Part shown: one piece after another, positions 1-5,182 of the stretch | How the letters are laid out: each line of letters opens with the position of its first letter | Position numbering within the stretch: position 1 is the stretch's first letter | Assembly: GCA_015490255.1 (NCBI GenBank) | Contig: WFYF01000257.1 | Location: forward strand, 1 to 5,182 | Reading direction: 5' to 3' | From: Caldifarciminota bacterium | GTDB taxonomy: Bacteria > Hydrothermota > Hydrothermia > S141-80 | DNA: 5,182 bases | Position numbers and translations under genes: made by a program | Notes under the pieces: generated by a model | Told to the model about the DNA's origin: nothing | Databases searched by the model: none | Seen by the model: the letters and a program-made list of their open reading frames with translations, nothing else

Positions 1-371
1 CCCTCCCGGATCCGCTCCTCAAGCAGGGCGCGGGTTTCCTCCTCCCCCCGGAGGCTGTGGAGCAGGATCCACAGCACTCCCCGATAGCCGGGGTCAATCC
101 GACCGGCCACCGCGTCCACCCCCTCCCAGGCCAGACCGGAACGGCTTTCCACCAGGGCGCCGATCCCTTCCGGGAGATAGAGCCGGAGTCCGGAGTGGAG
201 CCGCACCCGGGTGCCGTGGGGAAAAACCCGGAAGGTCGCGATGGTTTCCAGATCCCGATCGGGCAGGAAAAGATCAAAGGCCAGATCCTCCCCGGGATGG
301 GCCATCCGGGGAAGCCGGGCTTCCGGAAACAGACGTTCCACGTGGATCACCGGCTGCGTCATCAGGGCCAT
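1..371 (-). CDS. dut: dUTP diphosphatase (trimeric dUTPase family), 3' end cut off by window edge
   Basis: Predicted to hydrolyse dUTP to dUMP and pyrophosphate, keeping uracil out of DNA and feeding dTMP synthesis in the cytoplasm. Translating the minus strand from the ATG at 371 gives 123 whole residues running off the left edge. Visible motifs: motif 1 DLAFDL (29-34, Asp33), motif 2 ESRSGLA (75-81), and motif 3 GRIDPGYRG (90-98) with the catalytic-type Asp93 and the uracil-stacking Tyr96. The residues IREG at the very edge look like the lead-in to motif 4 (G-[DE]-RIAQ), so motif 4 and the flexible glycine-rich motif 5 lie outside the window. Family members are usually about 145-150 residues. 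The interval between motifs 2 and 3 is about three residues shorter than in E. coli Dut. Start is uncertain: ATG at 371, ATG at 362 (giving MTQPVIHVERLF, a more typical length) and GTG at 383 are in frame, and none has a clear Shine-Dalgarno. A dCTP deaminase is less likely because RSGLA and YRG are dUTPase-like. Confidence 0.88.
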   Translation of the reverse strand, partial: MALMTQPVIHVERLFPEARLPRMAHPGEDLAFDLFLPDRDLETIATFRVFPHGTRVRLHSGLRLYLPEGIGALVESRSGLAWEGVDAVAGRIDPGYRGVLWILLHSLRGEEETRALLEERIRE

Positions 372-402
372 AGGATACAGCACAGACGGCGGAGGGAGAA
401 GT
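372..402 (-). other. Short gap between the TPR-like gene and dut
   Basis: This is the only real non-coding gap in the window, 31 bases. Read on the minus strand it is pyrimidine-rich and has no purine-rich ribosome binding site and no hairpin that would act as a terminator. The dut reading frame is open through it and back into the end of the TPR-like gene. A TATCCT hexamer lies at 377-372, but I see no good -35 partner, so I do not call a promoter. Confidence 0.6.
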
Positions 403-1812
403 TCAGCCCCGCGGGAAAGGAAAACGCGGGGAGAGGAGGTGTTCCATGCGCCGGCCGGGTTTGCGGCGGGTTTTGCGCAAAAACCGCAGATAGGCCCGGG
501 CCAGCGTTTCAAAGAGAGGGGTTTCCGTGTGGCCCATCCGGTCCAGTTTCCGGAGGGTTTGCTCAAACGTCCGCTGGGCACGGGAAAGGTCTCTCTTTCC
601 CCAGTAGATCCGCGCCCGGAGATGGGCGGCATGCACCCAGTCTTCCAGCGTGTCGGTGGCCTTGGGTGAAAGGGGTTCCAGGAGCTTCAGCGCCCGGGCT
701 GTGTCCCGGAGGGCCGTTTTCCATGCGCCGTCCTCAAGCAAAAGTTCTGCCCGCTCCAGCAGGGCGGCAGCCAGATCCATGGCGGCCTCGGGGGTGCCCT
801 CCCGGCGCCAGCGCTCCCGGTGGATGCGCACCGAGCGATCCAGCACCCGGCGGGCCTCTCTGGATTTGCCCACGGCCTGAAGGGCCAGGGCGAACAGGAG
901 GAGGCTCTGGGCATAGTCGCGGCGATGGGGGGAGTTCCGGCGACGAGCCAAGGATTTCCGGGCCACCACGGCCTCCAGTGCGGCCTGGACCGCTTCCCGG
1001 GGACTCCCGAGGGAGAGAAGGATCAGGGCTTCCCGGTGCCGCAGATGTCCCAGCCACCGTCTCCGCAGGGCGGAGTCGCGAACTTCGGCGGCCAGGCGGA
1101 GGGCCTCCCGGATGTGGCGCAGCGCCCGGCGGAGCTCCCCGTTTTCCCGCTCCACACGGGAGATAAGGTCCAGAACTTCCATGCGGAGCAGTCCCCCTTC
1201 TTCGGGTTCCCGCCGGGAGATCTGCCGGGTCAGACGGAGGGCTTCCTTGAGATAAGGCAGGCCTTCCTCCTTCAATCCATCGGCCAGGGCGGTTTGTCCC
1301 AGGCGGAGGAGCAGCCCGGCCTGCTCTCTGCGCAACTTCCGCCGGGTGGTCCGATCACTCTCCTGGAGGAGTCTCTCCACGTGTTCCAGTGCAGAGAGAA
1401 AACCTTCCCGGGCAATTTCCCCTTCACCCACCCGCAACAGCGCATCGGACTGCAGAGCAATCAGCCAGGCCAGAATTCGGCGTGCGGGAGGACGAGGGCT
1501 TTCCATACCCTCCAGGAGATTCAGGCCCTCCCGGGCATGGTCCAGGGCTTCCCGGGGCCGGTTTTCCAGGAGTCCCATGAGGGCCTGTCCGCCCTGGAGG
1601 AGAGACCGGAAGAGCCTCTGCAGAGACGAAGAAGGTTCAGAAGGAAGGTTTTCTTCCAGAGATTCCAGGGAGGTCCGGAAGGAGGTCAGATTGCCCCGCT
1701 TCAGATCCAGAACGGCGCGGTTCCACGTTTGGAGGAGAGCATGGGATTCCGGGGTTTTGCACGCTTCCTCCAGAGGGGAAAAGTCTGGAAGGAGAACGGC
1801 ATCAGGGTTCAC
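403..1812 (-). CDS. TPR-like helical repeat protein of unknown function
   Basis: I do not recognise a named family. The 469-residue product (GTG start) is almost entirely helical, without a signal peptide or membrane segment, so probably cytoplasmic. Repeating helix pairs in the TPR style, with small residues (Ala, Gly) between Leu and Arg/Glu-rich faces, are visible at about 71-101, 113-145, 160-195, 212-242, 257-285, 300-330, 343-375 and 392-425. The spacing of 42-52 residues is longer than the canonical 34 and resembles the longer TPR_12-type units. A good example is the stretch around LALQAVGKSREARRVLDRS (near 308-326). The C-terminus is short and basic (RKTRRKPGRR, about 446-455), a possible nucleic-acid or acidic-partner contact. 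Such proteins act as protein-binding scaffolds; the partner is unknown. The frame is open upstream to 2010, but that part overlaps tsaE. GTG at 1812 is preferred for its AAGGGGG site five bases upstream; ATG at 1827 lacks one. The GTG start overlaps tsaE by 11 bases, which suggests coupled translation. Confidence 0.85.
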   Translation of the reverse strand: MNPDAVLLPDFSPLEEACKTPESHALLQTWNRAVLDLKRGNLTSFRTSLESLEENLPSEPSSSLQRLFRSLLQGGQALMGLLENRPREALDHAREGLNLLEGMESPRPPARRILAWLIALQSDALLRVGEGEIAREGFLSALEHVERLLQESDRTTRRKLRREQAGLLLRLGQTALADGLKEEGLPYLKEALRLTRQISRREPEEGGLLRMEVLDLISRVERENGELRRALRHIREALRLAAEVRDSALRRRWLGHLRHREALILLSLGSPREAVQAALEAVVARKSLARRRNSPHRRDYAQSLLLFALALQAVGKSREARRVLDRSVRIHRERWRREGTPEAAMDLAAALLERAELLLEDGAWKTALRDTARALKLLEPLSPKATDTLEDWVHAAHLRARIYWGKRDLSRAQRTFEQTLRKLDRMGHTETPLFETLARAYLRFLRKTRRKPGRRMEHLLSPRFPFPRG

Positions 1813-2284
1813 GGGAACCCCCTTCATGGAAAAGATTGTGGAGCATGGAAGGGGACCCTTCAAGCCGGACCCATCGTCCGACCGGTTCTGTGCGCTCAAA
1901 AGCGATGCGAAGTTCCGCCTGTCTGAGGAGTTCCGGTGCCCGGTCCGCCCATTCCACCACCACATAGCCCGCCGGGTCCGCAAGGGCTTCTTCCAGCCCC
2001 AGGAGGGCAAGTTCCTCCGGATTCTCCAGCCGGTAGAGGTCCAGGTGATACAGCCGCACGGGCTGTCCCGCCCGCTCCCCCTGGTGGATCATGAGCACCA
2101 CAAAGGAGGGACTCCGGATGCCCTGGATGGAAAGTCCGCGGGCCATGCCCCGGACAAGCTCGGTTTTCCCCGCTCCCAGAGGTCCGGTGAGGGCGATCAG
2201 GAGCGGGGGAGGCAGGGCCGCAACCAGCCGCATCCCCAGCTTCCGGGTGGCTTCTGTGTTTTTCAGGAAGAGGGTGCGGTCCAT
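1802..2284 (-). CDS. tsaE: tRNA threonylcarbamoyladenosine biosynthesis ATPase TsaE
   Basis: TsaE is the P-loop ATPase that drives turnover of the TsaBD(E) complex, which places threonylcarbamoyl on A37 of ANN-decoding tRNAs (t6A) in the cytoplasm. The 160-residue product has the family's usual length. Walker A is GPLGAGKT (34-41, Lys40, Thr41). The switch-like SPSF (58-61) replaces the commoner SPTF. HLDLYRL (80-86, Asp82) is the Walker B-like element, followed by the acidic helix around EELALLGLEEAL (90-101). VVVEWADRAPELL (108-120) matches the family's IEWxE region, with Asp114 where Glu is usual. GRW (136-138) is the usual ending, followed by about 20 extra residues that share DNA with the next gene. 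The ATG overlaps the end of the DUF4175-like gene by 22 bases. A GGAGG lies 11 bases upstream, a rather long spacing. tsaB is often next to tsaE, but here the following gene encodes a TPR-like protein instead. Confidence 0.96.
   Translation of the reverse strand: MDRTLFLKNTEATRKLGMRLVAALPPPLLIALTGPLGAGKTELVRGMARGLSIQGIRSPSFVVLMIHQGERAGQPVRLYHLDLYRLENPEELALLGLEEALADPAGYVVVEWADRAPELLRQAELRIAFERTEPVGRWVRLEGSPSMLHNLFHEGGSREP
1818..1824 (-). promoter_or_regulatory. Ribosome binding site deciding the GTG start of the TPR-like gene
   Basis: AAGGGGG on the minus strand lies inside the 3' end of tsaE, five bases before the GTG at 1812. It matches AAGGAGG except for one G that can wobble-pair. The competing ATG at 1827 sits just upstream of this site and has only a pyrimidine-rich leader, so the site favours GTG. 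Confidence 0.6.
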
Positions 2285-5151
2285 CCCTGAAGAAGCCTCC
2301 GGTAGATCTCCCGCACCGAGGGTGGGAGGGTTTCATCCATGGCCTGTCGTCGCAGAACTTCAAACAGGGGATCCAGGGCTTCCCGGTCTGGAGGGACGGG
2401 GGTGAAGGGTTTGCCCGGTGTGGCGCGCCGGCGTTCCCGGAAGCCCTTCCGGTGGATGGCCCGGAGGGCCTGGAGAAACTTCCGGGTGGCCTCTTTCTGC
2501 CGTTCCAGATCCCTGCGAGAAAGGTTCCCCGTGCGAAGTTTTTCCAGGTTTTCTCCCAGCGCCCGGGAGAGGTCTCCCAGGGCGTCACGGGCAGGGCTGC
2601 CTTCTCCCAGCTCCTGACGCAGCGCTTCCGCCTGCTGACGGAGGGCCTCCATTTCCCGGGCCAGGGCTTCCAGAGTGCCCCGCCCTTCCCGGGGAATGGG
2701 CACGGGCAGGGGCATCATCCCCTCCATGGCCTGCTCGGTTTGCCGCAGCCCCTGGAGGAGCTGCTGCACCATCTGCTCCAGATTCTGCGCTCCCTGGGAG
2801 GGTTGCTGGGCCATCTGGTTCTGGAGGTCAAACAGCCCCAGGATCGCCAGGTGGACCAGTCTTCGCGCTGCATCCGCTTGCTCCTGACGCAGCATTTCCA
2901 CCGCCTGGGCCAGCGCCTGCCACACCCGGAAGGCGGAGAAAAACAGCAACGGAGAGGCTTTCTGAACTTCCCCCACCACGCCCTCCAGCACCCGGGGGGC
3001 CACCCGGGTGGTTTCGGCGTGAAAACTTGCGAAACCCAGCAGGCGCCACCGGGCCTCCTCCAGCGCTTTCCCCGTTTTCTGCGCCAGTTCCTGCGAACGC
3101 CGGGCCATCTGCTGGTTCATCATCTGTTCCAGTTTTTCCAGAGCCTTCCGGGCCTCCCGGGTCTTCTGATTGGCCTGGCGACGATCCCCCTGACGCATGG
3201 CGGTCTGGGCTTCTTCCATGGCTTTCAGGGCCCGGTCCATCTGTCCCTTCAGGGAACGCGGAAGGCGGGGCTTCATTCGGGCTGCCTGGCGGGTGATCTC
3301 GGCTTGACGGCTGTGCAGGCTGTCCAGGGGAATCTGGCCCAGCGTGGCGGTTTCCACCTGAAATTCCTGCTCCCGGAGCCGGGCGATATCCCGGGCAAGC
3401 TTTTCCATCTCCCGAAAGGTCTTCAGTTCCTGGAGCAGGTTCTTGAAGGCCTGGAGGCGTTTCAGGGTCTCTTCCTGGGCCTTTTCCAGGGCCTCCAGAG
3501 CCCGGTTCATCGCCTCGGGAGAAGGCCGGCGGGCCAGCTCCTTCCGGGCTTCTTCCAGGGCTTTCCGGAGTTCCTCGGTCATGGCCTGGGAAAGGAGTTC
3601 AGCCACCTCCCGGAGTTCCTGGACCAGCCGGGGGTCCAGTTCCTGCAGCCGGGTGAGCGCCTCTATCGCCTGCTCCAGGGTCCGGACCCGCTGCTCCAGG
3701 GACTTGAGAACCTCCTCCTGACGCTGGAGGAGGGGGGTGAGGGCTTCCCCGGTGGATGGGGAAAACTCACGACGGGAGAGAATTTCTTCCCGGATGCGGC
3801 GAAGCTGCTCCCGAGAACGCTCCAGCTCTTCCTCCGGCCCCCGAAGGTCTTCCGCACCGGGGAGTTCGGCGAGCTCCGCCAGGTCAGGATAGACCACCCG
3901 CAGGGTTTCCGGAGGGCTGAATTTTCCTGACACATCTCGGGCCCGATAGATCCGGAGAAGGGTGTCTCCCGGCAGGAGGGCCCGGGCGGTAAGGACCAGC
4001 GTGTCTGCTCCCTGCCACTCCGTCCCGGACAGGGTGTGCCGCATCCGGCGGGTCCCCCACGGGCTGATTTCCCGGATCTGAAGATCGGTCAGGCCGAAAT
4101 CGTCCACCGCCCCCAGGCGCACCGTAAGGGTTTCCACCTGATCCGCCCGGACGAAGGTGGGTGCCACCAGCACCCGGGGAGGGCGGTCCTGCAGGGAGAG
4201 TATCACCATGGACGGGGCTTCAAAGGTTCGGGGACCCCGGAGGGACCAGGAAAGCACCAGGCTGTCTTGCTTCAGAATCCCCAGGGGCAGGGTATCCCGA
4301 CAGGGGCAGGAAAGGGTGAGAGTTGTGTCGGTCTGGATCGTGAGGCCCTGCCACAGCGTATCCGTCACGTTGACCACCACCTGCAGGGTGGTGCCTTCCG
4401 GGAGATACCCCCGGTTTCCTGTCCGGAAAGTCGTGGGGGGAAGGCCGGTATATGCCGGAGGTCTGGCGAAAAGTTGGACGCTCTCCAGGGAGGGGCGGGG
4501 CAGGACCCGGAGAAGGTGGCGCCGGCGGCCCTGGATGAGGTACACACCGGGTCCCGGCGGGGTAAAGGTGTAAACGGCGGTGCCGTTCCGGAACACGGGC
4601 TGAAGGATCCGCCGCCCCACCCGGAGTACCACCCGCTCGGGAGGGGTGCGCCGGATTTCCACCCGTTCGCCCTCAAAGGGGATGGCCGGCCGGAACACGA
4701 TGCGTTCCTGACGATAGAGCAGGTCGTCCCGAAACCGTTCCGGACGGACCAGAACGGCCGCAAGCAGCATCAGAGCAAAGAGAAAACGGATCTCGCTGCG
4801 TGGGGGCGGAAGAACGCGGCCGGGGGAAGGGAGCCGATCCATCTGGACACGAAGCTGTTTCCTGAAAAACGACGGAGGGGGATTCCGGGAGAATTCCAGA
4901 TCGGTGGCCAGAAGGTCGGCCCACCGGGGATCCCGTTCCGCAAGCCGTCGGAGAAACACCCGTGTGCGGCTTTCGGCAAGCAGGGTGACGAGCCCCAGGG
5001 CCAGGCTGGCGCCCCCCACCGCCAGCGCTCCCTCCACCGGAAAGGTGAACAGGGCAAGGTTCACGGCCAGGATCAGAACCAGCATCACCAGGAAAAGTCC
5101 CCCCCGCAGGAGGAGTTCGCCAAGATATTTCCGATAGAGCGGGTGCTTCAT
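2263..5151 (-). CDS. DUF4175-like membrane-anchored coiled-coil protein
   Basis: The 962-residue product resembles the large DUF4175-type proteins of unknown function, recognised from architecture and motifs and not from a search. N-terminal hydrophobic segments lie at about 15-37, 39-60 and 121-137, matching the family's usual three membrane helices. A beta-rich middle (about 150-425), probably Ig-like and outside the membrane, carries FARPPAYTG (228-236) and VDDFGL (349-354), both typical of the family. Residues 430-905 are almost continuous amphipathic helix rich in Leu, Glu, Arg and Gln, with repeated KALEEA/RALEAL-type segments. A hydrophobic break occurs near 733-745 and a Pro-rich hinge near 811-823. 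The ending LPPSVREIYRRLLQGW (942-957) is like the conserved tail I associate with this group. The only cysteines form CPC (282-284). ATG at 5151 is chosen because GGGGGAAGG lies six bases upstream; the GTG at 5175 would add eight residues and lacks this support. Homologues often sit near MoxR/DUF58/von Willebrand A genes, so an envelope or complex-assembly role is possible but unproven. Function remains unknown. Confidence 0.85.
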   Translation of the reverse strand: MKHPLYRKYLGELLLRGGLFLVMLVLILAVNLALFTFPVEGALAVGGASLALGLVTLLAESRTRVFLRRLAERDPRWADLLATDLEFSRNPPPSFFRKQLRVQMDRLPSPGRVLPPPRSEIRFLFALMLLAAVLVRPERFRDDLLYRQERIVFRPAIPFEGERVEIRRTPPERVVLRVGRRILQPVFRNGTAVYTFTPPGPGVYLIQGRRRHLLRVLPRPSLESVQLFARPPAYTGLPPTTFRTGNRGYLPEGTTLQVVVNVTDTLWQGLTIQTDTTLTLSCPCRDTLPLGILKQDSLVLSWSLRGPRTFEAPSMVILSLQDRPPRVLVAPTFVRADQVETLTVRLGAVDDFGLTDLQIREISPWGTRRMRHTLSGTEWQGADTLVLTARALLPGDTLLRIYRARDVSGKFSPPETLRVVYPDLAELAELPGAEDLRGPEEELERSREQLRRIREEILSRREFSPSTGEALTPLLQRQEEVLKSLEQRVRTLEQAIEALTRLQELDPRLVQELREVAELLSQAMTEELRKALEEARKELARRPSPEAMNRALEALEKAQEETLKRLQAFKNLLQELKTFREMEKLARDIARLREQEFQVETATLGQIPLDSLHSRQAEITRQAARMKPRLPRSLKGQMDRALKAMEEAQTAMRQGDRRQANQKTREARKALEKLEQMMNQQMARRSQELAQKTGKALEEARWRLLGFASFHAETTRVAPRVLEGVVGEVQKASPLLFFSAFRVWQALAQAVEMLRQEQADAARRLVHLAILGLFDLQNQMAQQPSQGAQNLEQMVQQLLQGLRQTEQAMEGMMPLPVPIPREGRGTLEALAREMEALRQQAEALRQELGEGSPARDALGDLSRALGENLEKLRTGNLSRRDLERQKEATRKFLQALRAIHRKGFRERRRATPGKPFTPVPPDREALDPLFEVLRRQAMDETLPPSVREIYRRLLQGWTAPSS
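2296..2300 (-). promoter_or_regulatory. Ribosome binding site of tsaE
   Basis: GGAGG on the minus strand lies within the last codons of the DUF4175-like gene, 11 bases before the tsaE ATG. The spacing is longer than ideal. A weaker CAGGG touches the start codon directly. Ribosomes finishing the upstream gene stop just past this ATG, so coupling may compensate. Confidence 0.5.
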
Positions 5152-5182
5152 GCCGCACCTTCCCCCTTTCCGCACCCCAGAA
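5148..5182 (-). CDS. Possible 3' tail of an upstream gene (partial, ATGA overlap)
   Basis: One minus-strand frame enters from the right edge and ends at the TGA at 5150-5148, reading LGCGKGEGAA before the stop. Its stop would overlap the start of the DUF4175-like gene as ATGA, a common operon junction. Eleven codons are too few to prove coding, since an open frame of this length is expected by chance. The arrangement fits the tight packing of the other genes. No product can be named. Confidence 0.3.
   Translation of the reverse strand, partial: LGCGKGEGAA
5158..5166 (-). promoter_or_regulatory. Ribosome binding site of the DUF4175-like gene
   Basis: GGGGGAAGG on the minus strand ends six bases before the ATG at 5151. 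It is the best-placed Shine-Dalgarno-like site in the window. It decides for ATG 5151 over the in-frame GTG at 5175, because the site would otherwise lie inside the coding region. Confidence 0.65.

Noticed and set aside
372..400. Promoter for dut (TATCCT with TTCTCC as a -35)
   Set aside because: Only the -10-like hexamer is passable and the -35 is poor. Too weak to list as a feature.
57..1166. Plus-strand open frame of 369 residues opposite dut and the TPR-like gene
   Set aside because: It runs across two minus-strand genes. Its product is Gly/Pro/Arg-rich with no domain pattern, as expected of an antisense frame in GC-rich DNA.
1813..2010. N-terminal extension of the TPR-like frame inside tsaE
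   Set aside because: The extra 66 residues are Trp/Arg-rich, unlike the helical repeat body, and are the shadow of tsaE. A start with a good ribosome binding site exists at 1812.
820..2290. Overlapping plus-strand open frames opposite the TPR-like gene and tsaE
   Set aside because: Composition and lack of motifs mark them as shadows. tsaE, with its Walker A motif, is unambiguous on the other strand.
3060..3620. Recurring short DNA strings such as ttccagggc, considered as a dispersed repeat
   Set aside because: They encode repeated Ala-Leu-Glu-Glu/Lys heptads of the coiled coil (for example KALEEA and RALEAL) and are explained by protein sequence constraint.
2452..3930. Plus-strand open frame of 492 residues opposite the coiled-coil region
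   Set aside because: It mirrors the CAG/CTG/GAG-rich coiled-coil codons of the minus-strand gene, giving a Gln/Leu/Gly/Phe-rich low-complexity product without recognisable domains. The minus-strand protein has clear family motifs.

Overview
The window is a single, tightly packed block of genes, all read from the minus strand. I see no convincing gene on the plus strand, no RNA gene, no mobile element, no CRISPR array and no terminator. The DNA is GC-rich. The proteins are rich in Arg, Glu and Leu and almost free of cysteine, which is a common composition in thermophilic or GC-rich bacteria. The largest gene resembles the DUF4175-type membrane-anchored coiled-coil proteins, which I associate from memory with Bacteroidota, Rhodothermota, Gemmatimonadota, planctomycetes and related uncultured lineages. 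I therefore infer a bacterium of that broad kind, but the sequence does not fix the phylum.

Layout in the direction of transcription (right to left): (a) about 35 bases at the right edge that may be the tail of an upstream gene, whose stop would overlap the next start as ATGA; (b) a DUF4175-like protein of 962 residues, with three N-terminal membrane segments, a beta-rich middle and a coiled-coil C-terminal half of about 530 residues (5151-2263); (c) tsaE, the P-loop ATPase of tRNA t6A synthesis (2284-1802), overlapping the end of the DUF4175 gene by 22 bases; (d) an unrecognised helical-repeat (TPR-like) protein (1812-403, GTG start), overlapping the end of tsaE by 11 bases; (e) a 31-base gap; (f) the first 123 residues of a trimeric-type dUTPase (371 to the left edge), cut off just before motif 4.

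The overlaps and the lack of any promoter-sized gap argue for one operon with coupled translation. The genes do not form one obvious pathway: an envelope-anchored structural or scaffold protein, a tRNA-modification ATPase, a repeat protein of unknown partner and a nucleotide-pool sanitising enzyme. TsaE and dUTPase are housekeeping functions. The DUF4175-like protein and the TPR-like protein are the poorly understood members. I did not find a clearly novel defence, mobile or RNA-based system here. The most worthwhile leads are the large envelope protein, the orphan repeat protein between tsaE and dut, and the divergent dUTPase.
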